Source: Ilex aquifolium
Lineage: Eukaryota; Streptophyta; Magnoliopsida; Aquifoliales; Aquifoliaceae
Direction of reading: 5' to 3'
Length of the DNA stretch: 64,000 bases
Assembly: GCA_951799425.1 (NCBI GenBank)
Contig: OX637393.1
Location: forward strand, 25,128,744-25,192,743
The translations under genes were made by a program, and so were the position numbers. This document shows positions 35,664 to 47,135 of the stretch, in pieces (the first letter of the stretch is position 1; each line of letters opens with the position of its first letter). A model generated the notes under the pieces. That model saw nothing but the letters and a program-made list of their open reading frames with translations. It had not been told where the DNA came from and searched no databases.

Positions 35664-36081
35664 GGCCCTCACCTTTTGTCTCCCTCTCATTCACCGTTGT
35701 TGGCCCCCCTTTCCTTTTTCTTTTTCTCTTTTCTTCTTCTTCTTCTTCTTCGTTGTTCTCTGTTCTCTGTAAAAAGAACCCACCCCCTGCAAATCCATGA
35801 CCATATACCCCGAAGACCCAGTCCTTTGTTTAATGATTTTCTTTATATGTTTGTATTTGTACATGGGTCTTCTTCTGCTATATGCACTTACGGGGACGGG
35901 TTTCCAGCCTAGCCGAAACCCTTATTTCGAAGAATGATTATTAATTTGGGTATTTTCTTTGTAGGCTTTGGCAGATGAACGAATCTCTACTTCTCCAACC
36001 CTAACTCCATTTTGCGGTTACTAGTAAATTCGAAACATTTGGGACAATGTTCAGTTTAGGTTGGGGGGGGTGTTGTGATCT
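35664..36081 (+). other. Start of the E pol-to-LTR interval
   Basis: No ORF with recognisable content. A (TTC)n run is at 35730-35750. The stretch 36050-36070, caatgttcagtttaggttgggg, looks like an internal polypurine-like site common in Athila elements after pol. LTR H interrupts at 36082. Confidence 0.6.
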
Positions 36082-36724
36082 TGGACGGCATTACATTCTA
36101 AAACATTCATATCATGAGAGCACTAATATAATTCCTTAAGAAATGAGACTCCATTTGTCATCCACAATATTTACAAAGTGATCCAAAAGAATAAGCCCAA
36201 ATTATGGCTATTACATCTCAAAAATTAATTAAAGTAGCACAGCGGAATAAACAAAGAAACTAGACGACACAATGTTCCAAAAGAATGTCCTAGTCTAGTA
36301 TAAAAGGAAAGGAGGTCGCTCTATGCGTCCACCTCGGGATCCACACTCCCGTCAAGTGGAGTCTCCCAAGTAGCGGGCTCCTCGACCCTTACGTCCTCCT
36401 CAAGCGGGTAATCTAAAAAATGTTAGCGGTAGGGGGTGAGCACGAAGCTCTGTAGAAAAATTCTCTCAAACCCAAACAAGGTTTAGAAAAGTATTTAAAA
36501 CGGTCGGTCTCATTTTTAACATAACATAGATACATAATTTCAAATAAAGCAGTGACATTTAAAAAGGATCTCAAGTTTATGTAAAAACATTACTTAAATG
36601 AATAAACGAACACCACATACAAATAATCACCATTAATTGCCATAAACAATCCCCAACAATTCTTTCGGTAGGTGGCATACTTTGTGGTAATCTCCACCCT
36701 CCTTTAGGTCTCCTTTGATTCTCA

Positions 36725-36945
36725 AGCATCCTTACCGGGAACCTCTTGAGAATGGATGAGCATCCTTACATGGAACCTCTCACCCATCACTACATTGTTT
36801 TCCAAGCATCCTTACTGGGAACCTCTTGGGTAGGGGTGAGCATCCTTACAAGGAACCTCTCACCAATCACTACATTGTTTCCCAAGCATCCTTAACGGGA
36901 ACCTCTTGGGAAGGGGTGAGCATCCTTACAAGGAACCTCTCACTC
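36725..36945. repeat. Tandem repeat in LTR H
   Basis: About two and a half copies of a unit of about 85 bases built from 'caagcatccttac.gggaacctcttg' followed by 'gagcatccttacaaggaacctctcac'. The two halves are themselves related. Confidence 0.85.
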
Positions 36946-37740
36946 ATGTGCATCACAAACAACCCAACCAAGCATACAATTCCAACATTTATCTCAATTT
37001 ACAATCATCTATCCAAAATCTCCAAAATATAACATGTAACAATTCCACAACCAACTAAGAAAAATACACGAGATCACAATAACATCATTTTTCTAACCAA
37101 CACAAAGCACTACGGTTTCGAGATCCATAATAAAGAAAGCATTTAGGAAAGAATTACATCACTCTCCAAAAATTAGGGTTTTAAAACTAGAAAAGAGATT
37201 TCATGGGTATTAAACCCTAACTTTGTTCAAAACATGTAATATTTGAAAAAAGCCTAAGAGATGATGATTCCATAGCATATATATACCATTGATAGCCAAA
37301 ACACACACACATATATATATATACACTAGCCTCAATGTAAGTGAATGAGAGAAAACCCCTACCTTGGTGTTCTTGAAATCTAGGGTTTGATCTTGAATCA
37401 CTCTTAAATCCTTTGTTTTTCCCTTTTGATCTTGTGTTTTCTCCTTCTTTATTCTTTTCTAAGACTCTCTCTAAGATTCCAAGAGGTGTGGGTAAGGGTG
37501 TAGTGAAAGTGTAGAAGAAGAGAGTAGAAGAATGGTGTTCTTGAGGAATTTCGGTTTTGATCTCTATAAGGGTAACTCTCTCAAGATTTTTGTGTTTTTC
37601 TCTCATTTTCTCTTCTCTTAGGGCTCTAAGATGTTTGGAGTGAGAGTGGGATGGAAGAATGGGGCAAATGAGGGCTTGAGGTGGTGTTTTAAACCCAAAA
37701 ATCCTGACTTTTTAACTGTTCAGGGAGTGTCAGAGAAAAT

Positions 37741-37801
37741 CGTACCGGTACCGTACCGTACCAGTACTCCAAAGCTACTGGAGTCGGGCGTACCGGTACG
37801 G
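37741..37801. repeat. cgtaccggtacg palindrome array in LTR H
   Basis: cgtaccggtaccgtaccgta, then a spacer, then gcgtaccggtacgg. The words are self-complementary around ACCGGT. Confidence 0.8.
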
Positions 37802-38454
37802 TTTGACAGATTTTTGCTCCTACTTCCAGGGCAGTTTTGACCCATTTAGAGGTCGAATTGGAAAATTTTCATGAGATACACTTTTGTAGACCTAGATGTC
37901 TAATATATACTTTACAAATTTCAGATCAATTGGATATAAGGATAAAAAGTTATGGCCAAAATACTAAGAAGTGTCCAAGATTTCTTTTTACCCAAATTCT
38001 TTCTAAGTGTGTTTTCACTCCGGAATACTTCCTAGCTTCCAATACGCCCCATATTACCTCTCCCAATGTTTTTCGACTTTCCGGATTCAATGGAGAACTT
38101 ATTTTGACCTAAAAATATTTAGAAACTTCCATAATCCCTCTTCTCAAATTTACACACCTTCGAAACTTAACTCCCCAATCAATTTGTATCTCTAGTTTTT
38201 GTTTTTATTCCTACCGTCACTACACATATCCCCATTTTTACCTCAATTATCTACTATATATCTATATACGTATATAAAAGAAAATGCGGGGTGTTACAGA
38301 TCTACAATTCCAGTTTGTTTTAGTTTCATATTTGCAATTCTATTTTTGCAGTATTTTTGCTTATATTTCATGATCATATCGAATGCAGCTTCAATCGTTT
38401 TTGTGACTGACAGACGTTAAAGAACCAAATAGTGAGCCTTAAAACTTAGAAAGC

Positions 38455-38865
38455 ATGGATGTTAAACTTTTTTGGTTTAGTCTAGGAGTTCTACGCACTT
38501 TTCCATCTGATGTGCATACTGTGATCATGAGAAAAGCAAGACTGGTAAGGAAGGCCGAAATCCAAGAAAAACAAGCGAAACCCCTCTGTAGCAGAAACAC
38601 CTTTGCCAAACGCCGTCGTGCCAAAAGGCTGGGTGCTTGTAAACAATGTAGCAAAGTCTTTCACGAGAAAAGATATAACCAGTATTCTGAACCAATTTTC
38701 GGTCGCGCACTCGATCGATTAGACTGGATAGTGAATGGGCTGAGTAAGGATTACCCTGGTACGCCATGTTGTTCCGGTATTTTGCTTAACCGGTTTGTGA
38801 GAGAGGAAATTGGAAGAGTCACTGGTTATTTGAATGACATAGACACAAGCGATGACTCAGATTAG
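38455..38865 (+). CDS. Betaflexivirus NABP-like ORF captured in Athila E (136 aa)
   Basis: Open from ATG 38455 to TAG 38863-38865. A hydrophobic N-terminus (residues 1-15) includes FPSDV at 16-20. It is Lys/Arg-rich from 26. A basic stretch KRRRAKR at 52-58 is followed by C62, C65 and H70 (CxxC-x4-H). A Cys pair is at 105-106 and the acidic Asp/Ser tail is at 128-136. This order is what is known of the small cysteine-rich nucleic-acid-binding proteins of betaflexiviruses (Pfam viral NABP type), RNA-binding proteins often linked to silencing suppression. It is not a standard Athila protein, which here would be env-like with membrane segments. It sits between integrase and the 3' polypurine tract, and is open although gag-pol is broken. 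An inner Met at 25 is an alternative start. Homology is recalled, not searched; a host gene or chance ORF remains possible. Confidence 0.5.
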   Translation: MDVKLFWFSLGVLRTFPSDVHTVIMRKARLVRKAEIQEKQAKPLCSRNTFAKRRRAKRLGACKQCSKVFHEKRYNQYSEPIFGRALDRLDWIVNGLSKDYPGTPCCSGILLNRFVREEIGRVTGYLNDIDTSDDSD

Positions 38866-40543
38866 ATTTTGATTAATAAATGACAAAGCTGTGGAAAAAT
38901 GTGTTTTGGGGATGAAGGTTAATGGTCCGAACGTTTTTTTTTTAAAAAGTGTAAATATTTTTTTTTTTTAGATGTACAAAGTCTTTTTGTTGAAATAAAG
39001 ATGTGGGCCGAGTAAGGAATGTCCTAAAATGTCAACCTATAGCGTGGGTAGGGACTTATCTTGAGACGCCATAGTTTTCCAAGTTCAATGGTATTTTCTT
39101 TATGCTTAAATGTCAAATGTACATTGGTATTTGTTATTCTTAAGGTACAGAATGACCAGACTCGAAAATAGAATTGATATATAATCGAAATTCTTTGAAA
39201 ACCTGACATAACCAGTGGAGATAACGAAGAATACCATGATAAGTTTTCGAGCCTTGCGATGCTTTTGAGAGAAAATCAACATTTACTCAAGTAAGGTTTT
39301 TCACTATCTATCTTTGAATAATCTCATTAAATTTGCTTTGATTGATGCAACTAAAGCAATCTATTGTCATATATGTTCATACGACACATACATATGCACA
39401 TACTTGAGAAAGGATTTTAGGCCATCTTTTGATTTAACTTCGAACCTTAACAATTTCTTTTACAAAATTATATCCCTAGTTAACCATGCTTGAGCCTTCA
39501 ATGAATGATTTATTTTTCGAAAAACTCATATGATAACCGAGCCACACGAAAATATACTTGACATACCTTGCTATCTAATTTTCTTGCACCCTATTATAAA
39601 TCAATATGACACAGAAATGCAAGAAAAATAGAAAATGGTGGCTACTGTTCAATAAAAGAAAAGATTGATGGAAACAACTGAAAGAGGAAAGAGACAGAAA
39701 AACAGGGAATTGCCAAGAAAGTGAAAAATGAGAAAAATGAAAGAAAGAAATACCATTTCTAGGCAAAAGATCGGAAGAGGTGTGCTACACTACATAAACA
39801 GATGATAGCTTTTTGAATACAATTGGCGTCATTTCGTTAACCACTGACCTTTGGCCACATTACAATCTATACAAAGCCCTAATTGATCTCAAGTCTGATG
39901 CATATGTGTGTTGTCAAACAAAAGTTGGGGTATGTTAAAAAGTATTTCTTTAATTGCATCAATATTCTTCCATGAGATTATGTCAAACATGATTAGTTTG
40001 TTTCCTTGGTTTTCACTCCCGTAATTATTGAGCATGTAAATTTACAATTATCCTTCTTCTAATTGCATGCTTTTGAGAGAAAAGTCACTATAATCGGAGA
40101 GAATTTTTGCTGAGAGATTTCTAAGAGAGGATTGTGAAATCAAAGCTATCCATGGAAGGTTGAAAAGAAGAGTTTTTGTTATATAATAACTCTTGTCGCT
40201 AGAATGATTATTCTTACTACATAGGAAATTTCAAATACCAATATAACAAGTATTTATTTTTGCATATAGTACGTACCAATGACAAAGAAGTGTTTTAAAA
40301 AAAAATAAAAAAATAACTAAAGGATGGGGTGTCTCAACGATCATGGTGCTAACTCATATACACATCTTTTTAACTGGAGTTTGTAGGTAGCTTCATTGGA
40401 AACCTTCACGAGACAAAACTCGTCCACTAGGGATCACCTAGGGGTTTAACGGCTTGTTGCATACGCTAAATGCAATCGTGTTATCTACGAAAATGATTTT
40501 ATTTTGTTCTGTTGTTATTTATTACTAGGGACTAGTAATGTTT
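38866..40543 (+). other. Remainder of the E pol-to-LTR interval
   Basis: No ORF above background and no env-like membrane protein. Text near 40420-40480 (ctagggatcacctaggggtttaacggc) is of the kind seen just before Athila 3' LTRs. A- and T-rich runs occur at 38940 and 40300. Confidence 0.6.
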
Positions 40544-40556
40544 AGGTTGGGGGGTG
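40544..40556 (+). other. Polypurine tract of E
   Basis: aggttggggggtg, directly before the 3' LTR start TGATTAACC at 40557. Confidence 0.8.
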
Positions 40557-42139
40557 TGATTAACCATAATTAATGCATAATTTAATTAAGTTAATAGGTC
40601 AATTGTGTTAGTAAAACAAAATTAAACTAGTCAAAATAAATCAAATTAGGGTTAGTGTGTAAATTAGGAATAATGCATTAATTATTATTTTTTTCAGGAT
40701 TTTTGTGTCAAAATTACTGGGGAGCCAATTGTGTCAAAGCTACAAATTACTGGGGAGCCAATTATCAAAGCTACAAACTATATGATGCCAATTATTAAAG
40801 CAAAACAAATGGGGATCAAAGTGGAATTAAAGATCATCTTCTTGGGGCTTGTAAATGGCATCTTTTGGGACTTGTAAATGACATCTTTTGGTTGCCTATA
40901 AATACCACCTCTTGGGACTTGTAAGAGGGAGATCTCTTTGGTTGTGGAAAACCCTCCAAAAATAATTGCTTTCTTGTATTATTGCTTTCTTTTAATTGAT
41001 TTCTTCTAATTTAAGTATTGCCTTCTTTTATTGTAATTTGTCTCTTTTAATTTCATGTCTAGCAGAAAGATAGATTACTTTTGGTTGTGGATCACCCTCC
41101 AAAAGTGACTACTTTTCTTCTATTTTTAATATGTGTTTCATTCATTTCCAATGTTTGAGCTTCTTTCTTCCCTTAGAAGAGTGAAACTCTTCCACTTTTC
41201 TAGCACTTCGCCAAAGCTGTGAAGGGTGTAACGTGATTCACTCATTCTTTGTCGAAGATCGGCTCCTTGTTTATTGTACCTTATCTTGTAACTTCTCTAC
41301 TTTGAGGAATGAGCATCACTCACTTTTCTAGTTTTACCAAAGCCATGAAGAGTGAGTAGTTTCTCATTCATTCTTCAGTGAGAGGTGATGGACGTGTAGA
41401 AATTATCCGGAAGTTATATCTGTGCATTTTCGATTATGCTGAATGCTTTATATTCCCCTTGCTTATTGAATGATTGATTGCATCTAGCAAAGTTAGGATA
41501 CTTTGTATAATCAGGAGTTCTTTCTATAACATAGATAACTCTTGCATAGAAAGACTCATCGATTCAAGGCAAGTACCCCGGCTAGATCTTCATGACTACC
41601 CTTCAATCTTCACCATTATTGTGCTTCAATTAAAGAATGGACTAGGAGCATTAATGTCATGATTGGAAGTCTTGTAGAAACACTTGCTTGTTTGTAGACG
41701 GGTTAAGTCTCGGCACAGGCAATTCATGTAAACTTCTAGGAAGACATCGGAATTATATTCTTAATTCTCACAATCCACCTTTATCTTCCGATTAACTTGC
41801 CGTTGACACGGGGGTTAATTGAGTTATCAAGCACAATTATAATAAATCGGATAATTAACTACACGTCTAAAGCCTTGAACTAAAGAGTGACTCTTTTATA
41901 TTAAAGCTTATCTCACATTTTGTTTAGAAAACTCTCCTGAAAAGAATCTTATATTCTGTCCAGAAAGAATCCTGAACACCAAAATTTTTAATCTCAAAGG
42001 ATAAAACCAACTGGTCTCCACCACTGCTTACTTTGAAACACTAATAACAGCTCCCTGTGGATTCGACTCCGGACTCAAACCGGATTATTACTACAGCTTG
42101 ACCGCCTGCACTTGGGTGTACACATTTCGGATCAAGTCA
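40557..42139 (+). repeat. 3' LTR of E (1583 bp)
   Basis: Same termini and order as the 5' LTR. Shorter by about 25 bases because the gcatcttcttggggcttgta unit is single. Ends GATCAAGTCA at 42139, followed by tatac and D's protease. Confidence 0.93.
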
Positions 42140-43258
42140 TATACAGTCAATGAGCAGTTAGGGTTGGGTGAGTTGAAACCCACAAATAACACATTGTAGT
42201 TAGCATACCGATTTGTGAAAATTCCACCGGGAGTTTTTGAGGATATTCTTGTTCAAGTTGATAAATTTTATTTTCTTGTAGATTATATTATTTTGGATAC
42301 ACAACTAGTTTTACATGTCACTACACAAAGTTCTGTCATTTTGGGTCGTTCGTTCCTTTCTACATCTAATGCTTTGATTAATTGTAGGAATGAAATCAGA
42401 AAACTTTCATTTGGTAACATGAAATTGGAATTGAATATGTTTGATATTGCTAAGCAGCCCATAGAAGAGGAAGATTTGCAAGAAATGAATTGCATTGAGT
42501 CATTGACTTAGAGTTTTTTTGAAAACGCATTCAATAAGAAAGAAAGAGAGTCACATGCATTGTTTGAGTCTATAAATATGAATGATTATGTAAATAATTT
42601 TGAGTCTGTTGTAGATATGTCCATTGCTGGAACATGAGTTCCAAAATTTGAAGAGTTATCACTTGATTTAACAAAACTTGTTGAATCTAGTGTCATGACT
42701 CCCAAGCTAGAGTTGAAATCTGTTGACTTAAAATATGTCTTCTTGGGGGAGGATGAAACTTACACAGTGGTGATATCTTTAAAGTTGTAAGAGTCACAAG
42801 AAAGTCAATTGATAAGAGTCATAAAAAATCATCAATGTGCAATTAGTTGGACAGTAGTCGATATTAAGGGAATAAGTCTTCCTCTCAATAATCATTGTAT
42901 ATACTTGGAAGAAGACTCTAAACCTTCCCGACAATCATAACATAGATTAAACCTACATCTTACAGAAGTTGTCAGGATTGACGTACTTAAACTGTTAGAT
43001 GCAGGCATCATATATCTCATCTCTGATAGTATATGGGTAAGTCCTATACAAGTAGTACCCAAAAAATCTGGTGTTACGGTAGTAAGAAACCAAGAAAATG
43101 AATTAGTTTCTACACATACAGTCACATGTTGACATATGTGTATTGACTATCAAAAGTTAAATTCTCTTACCAGAAAATGCCATTTTCCTCTACCCTTTCT
43201 TGACCAAGTTCTTGAAAGGATAGCTAGACATGCTTTTTATTATTTTTTGGATGGGTAC
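42140..43258 (+). pseudogene. Athila D protease C-terminus and reverse transcriptase N-terminus
   Basis: Resumes D's frame after E. Blocks: protease second half SSVILGRSFLSTSNALINC (42325), the linker PKLELKSVDLKYVFLGE (42705), LDAGIIYLISDS-like text (43000), CIDYQKLNSLTRKCHFPLP (43141) and HAFYYFLDGY (43228) where LTR F cuts in. Stops at 42196, 42788 and 42938 and frameshifts show decay. Closely related to the same parts of E. Confidence 0.88.
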
Positions 43259-43789
43259 TGTCACACCCCATCTTGAGAGACCTATTTGGTATTCCAGAGA
43301 TTGAAGTATAACTCGACACGTGGTAATACCTACGCATGTAATACAAGGAATCATTTAAAACCAATAATACCAACCACTAATCTCATAAAAGAGATAAATC
43401 ATACAACTCTATAACAGAGTACACAACTCTGTAACTCAATACAACACAAAGAATTAGGGAATTCATCTGTTACATCAACAAGAAAACGAACACTCTGGTA
43501 CAATATGTACATAACCAGTTTCCTTAACCTCTCATCTTGACTATACTAGTGTTGTAGTGGACTCACTCTAAACGTTAGATTCCTGAAGCCAAATATTTTC
43601 TTGAGTGTAATGCGTATCATAATAAATGAAAATATTAAAAAATATAAATCAAATATTATTCCATCAAAATATGTTCACAATCTGAGGAGAATGTCAAAAT
43701 CAAAGTGTTTTCAACTCACTTTGAAATCTCATAATGACTGCCAATATAGCAACATAATAAATAGTCCACATGTGCTATGAGTCAACAAC

Positions 43790-43932
43790 AACATTTAAGC
43801 AATGTCAGGGTATCAACAACATTTAAGCAATGTCAAGCTATCTACAACATTTAAGCAATGTCAAGCTGTCCCACGACAACTGCGCAGTGTCCAAATCAAC
43901 ATGTAAGACATGTCAAGCTATCAACAACTCTA
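43790..43932. repeat. Short tandem repeats in LTR F
   Basis: Five or so units of about 28 bases related to 'aacatttaagcaatgtcaag'. The first three are near-identical and the later ones diverged. A 97-codon minor ORF here reflects the repeat. Confidence 0.85.
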
Positions 43933-44660
43933 GCACAGTGGATACTATTCAAATCACAAGCTTTTTAACAAACCACAAGCTTTTCAATAAATTACAAGTT
44001 TTTCAACAAAACATATTTGATCCATCATTTGCTCAACTCAACATAAATCAAGTCATCAAAACTTCATTGCACTTAGTGAAACAACTCATAGTAGTCATAT
44101 CTTTTTATTTCCAATTATTGTGAAGCACTACATTTCACCTGTCACTGCCAACCAACACACCACTTAGCTTTATGCTCGATCCCTAGGTGGAACCGATGTA
44201 GTAGCCTCCGACCCTAACAATTTGCATATGCACAAATGCAAATAAGTATCGACTAAAAAATAACTTAATTTATGCAATTAAATGCATATGAATATGCTTC
44301 CTGACGTTTCGTATTCACCAAAATTTTACTTCAATATCCATGTCTGAAGACCAACTAGCCACTCAATGCTGAAGTGTGTCCTTCATTTTCATCCATGGCG
44401 GTCCTCTAGCATGTGTGACAGACTTCCCATCCATAGGAGGCTGAGTTGATGGCTTGGGCAGGCAAGGACAAGCCTAGCCTGCAACTTCTCAGGCTTCCCT
44501 TTTCTCTCTTTTCCTCATAAATGCTTGAGTCTCCAAAGTCCAACCTTAGGTGTGGGGAGGTATGTATGTGTATAAGAGATGTCAGGAGACAAGTGGGAGA
44601 ATCATATGTGGGACTCCCAAGTGACAGAACTTGAGTTGCAGGCTTCAAACATTTTTCAGC

Positions 44661-44802
44661 AAAACCTACCGGTAGGTCGATGGCCAAACCTACCGGTAGG
44701 TTTTACTCCAGTAGCCAAAACCTTCTGGAAGGTTTCCGGTAGAACCAACTCTAGTAGACAAAACCTACCGGTAGTTTTATGAACAAACCTACTAGTAGGT
44801 TT
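44661..44802. repeat. aacctaccggtaggtt palindrome array in LTR F
   Basis: Copies at about 44662, 44686, 44764 and 44788 (the last with actagt in the centre), plus degenerate copies between. Each is a perfect or near-perfect 14-16-base palindrome. Confidence 0.85.
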
Positions 44803-44994
44803 TTACTTGTTTTGCTCAAATCTTGGTCTTTTCACCTTCCATGCCATCGTCAAGCCTCCCCTTCATCTCCATTGACTTTAAGCACTACGATGGGGGCTTA
44901 ACTCACCCCATTTTCAACTATTTGCCTGGAAACATTCCGAAACCTCATTAACTATAGAAATAATGCAATTCCTCCCATATTCACCACAAAAACA

Positions 44995-45591
44995 AGTCTT
45001 AAAAAGGGTGCAAATAAGTAAATTATTTGCAATATTTTATGCTAATCATATACACGATCAACATATAGTAAAGTGATAAGTAGAGTATCTTTCCCACATA
45101 GAATTATTACTAATAATTTTCAAGTACTAATTTTATATCAATTCAATTTTATTTAAACAGTTGAAATTAAACTATGAAACTACTAATTTAAAATTAAATC
45201 TAAAATTACTAAACAAGGACTGATTTCACCAGATAAAAGAACTTAAGATTACAACTTCCCCTAATACTTTGTATAAATCTTTTCACCATCTTTTCAGTTA
45301 ATTAATCAAAACAAGTTGCCGCTAATAAGTTTACAACTTCCTTTTTTCATATCATGAAATTCGTGATTGTCCTTTGCCGCTAATAAGTTTGAAACCCTAA
45401 TTTGTGACTCGACTTTGAATATGTTTATCTCTAAGGCCTAAACTCTATTTATAGAAAATAATATGTTGTCGGGAAGCTGAAAATAGTACTTTCTATTTAG
45501 TCATTAAAATTTTGTAGTATAAAAAAAATTATTGGTCAAGAATTTGACTGCAAATAAACTCTAACATAAATCCAAAACTAGGGACTTTTGT
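44995..45591. other. Unassigned transposon-like remnant
   Basis: AT-rich, no ORF. It includes a local direct repeat 'ttgccgctaataagttt' at about 45317 and 45376. Style resembles LTR or leader sequence of a retroelement, but ends were not found. Confidence 0.3.
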
Positions 45592-47122
45592 TGTTCCGGG
45601 AGAGGGAACCCAATGTGGATCTTCTCTCAGGATTATACATGTGGAGCTATAAACACTTACCCAGAAGGGGGTGAATAATTTTTTCAATTTAAAGCTCAAT
45701 TGGTTGCCAATAAAAACCTAAAAGACCACAATTATCTCTTCTCACACAAATTCAACAATGAATAGTGAGAACTCAATTTAATCACCACAACTCAACTTAA
45801 CAATGACGATTGATTTAATTAATATTGAATTAATTCACTCAACAATCAATCTCACGGTGATCCCAAATTGCACAACTATGGATGGATATATAATTAATCA
45901 ATCATTTCAACGAACACATAGTGCGTCTGCGTGCTCATAATCACAAGTATATATGTAAATAATCAATATTAACACAAGTGATTTGTTGACGCAGAAAACC
46001 CTCAATGGGAAAAAAACTACGGAGAACCACTCGGGGTTCACTAAAACCTAATCCATTACTTACAAAGTCAACATACAAGTACTCAAGTCTTATACCTCAA
46101 CCAATATAATGGCTAAATACTTATTTCCTTACTATCTCTTTGCCAAAGGCCTGGTTTCAACGGCTTGCATAGCTTCACTTGGAGACCTCGCCGCACAGTT
46201 CGTCTAGACCTCAAGCAATAATGGGGACTCTAATGATTCCCTGTATGCACACACCAATGGGTTTGTCAAACCATCATGATTTTCAACTCCAATTTGTGAA
46301 GTTAGGTAGAATCTCTAGTGATAGCCTTGGAGCTTAGGGATCTAGTTTAGTGGTAGAAGCTCTCCAGGTAGAAGATGTATTTTCTCTCTTAAAAATCTCA
46401 CAAGAGGTTTAACCTAGCTATGAGAAAGACTCTTCCAATTTATAGTTCTAGAATAAGGGCAGTCTTGGTCAATAAGAAAACTCAGATTCCCGAATAACTG
46501 CTCAATCGGTTGGAGGGCGACTGTCGCTGGAATGAAAACGAGGTTCCAATCTTGACTAAGGGAGCAGACCGCTCAAGTGAGTTCAAGGGACAGCTCGAGT
46601 GAGCTCATAGAGCAAGCCCTAATTCCCCTCCGTGGCATTTTCCCATTTCCTTTCCTAAGTCATGAAAAGACCGCTTTAGCAAAGGCTAGTAAGCATAGGG
46701 CAGTCCCTACTAATTTTTTAAGCATAAAACCAAGCAAAAAACTTGATATCTTGAACATTAAAGAGTGTTACTCAAGAGGGGTCCGCCAATGACTCAATCT
46801 ATATTTTAAAAACACAAAATGATATAGAAAATCTTTTTCATTTCAAAACACCTAGGAGTCATACATAGATTACTTCTAATTTCATTTAATCATAATCATC
46901 ATAAGTTAAAATAAATAAGGTTTCATCTTAAGTTTCTAAATCATTACCTTTGTCTTAAGCATAAAGGTGCATATAGAGTTTGAATAATATTGTTTTGGCC
47001 CTTGATCTCCTTCCTTCAATGACGCTTTTAGATCTTTAACTTGAAAGTATCATGACTGTAAAAAAAGTTGAGATTTACAATGGACTCTACGAAATTAGTT
47101 AATTACAAAATGTAATCTAACA
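45592..47122 (-). repeat. LTR G (3' LTR of a minus-strand element)
   Basis: In minus sense it begins TGTTAGATTACATT directly after a purine run (47123-47135), and ends near ccggaaca at 45592. The PPT on the right means the element body is to the right and this is its 3' LTR. The outer flank duplication could not be paired because the 5' LTR is not in the window. A Copia origin is likely from style. Confidence 0.6.
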
Positions 47123-47135
47123 ATATCCCCCTTTG
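47123..47135 (-). other. Polypurine tract of element G
   Basis: In minus sense caaagggggatat, adjacent to the LTR start TGTTAG. Confidence 0.6.

Larger units (their letters stand above)
36082..38298 (-). mobile_element. Solo LTR H inside E (2.22 kb)
   Basis: In minus sense it begins TGTAACACCCC and ends ATGCCGTCCA. Exact 5-bp duplications gatct lie at 36077-36081 and 38299-38303. It holds no coding region, PBS or polypurine tract. Internal tandem repeats lie at 36725-36945 and an ACCGGT palindrome array at 37741-37801. Orientation is inferred from the conserved 'gagcttcgtgctcacccc'-type text in minus sense. Confidence 0.85.
28353..42139 (+). mobile_element. Athila-lineage element E, full length (13.8 kb with insert H)
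   Basis: Two LTRs (28353-29960 and 40557-42139), a PBS matching tRNA-Asp, gag, protease, reverse transcriptase, RNase H, integrase, a long pol-to-LTR interval and a polypurine tract. Flanks are tatag (28348-28352) and tatac (42140-42144), one base different. Removing E and one tatac rejoins D's protease frame as LPYTVNEQLGLGELKPT. Without H (2217 bp plus 5-bp duplication) it is about 11.6 kb, normal for Athila. Many stops make it non-autonomous. It carries an unexpected 136-codon ORF at 38455. Confidence 0.93.
14155..43258 (+). mobile_element. Athila-lineage element D, host of the nested stack (truncated 3')
   Basis: D's own sequence is in pieces: 5' LTR (about 14155-14379 and 18456-19769), PBS (19776-19793), gag and linker (about 19900-21509), protease start (28239-28352), protease end and reverse transcriptase start (42140-43258). 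These read in order as one Athila gag-pol, and the parts are closely related to element E. Intervening blocks are later insertions I, C and E. D stops in reverse transcriptase at 43258 where LTR F begins, and no continuation is found in the window. The LTR start at 14155 is an estimate. Confidence 0.8.
43259..44994 (-). mobile_element. LTR F (right edge approximate)
   Basis: Plus text begins TGTCACACCCC, the inverse of a GGGGTGTGACA LTR end, directly after D's reverse transcriptase (preceding bases ggtac). The other end is taken near cacaaaaaca (44994), where minus sense would start TGTTTTTGTG. No matching ggtac duplication and no continuation of D were found, so a deletion probably removed the right flank. 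It holds tandem repeats (43790-43932) and an ACCGGT array (44661-44802). Confidence 0.6.

Noticed and set aside
38866-40543. Env-like gene of Athila E
   Set aside because: No ORF with signal peptide or membrane segments is present in this interval or before LTR H.
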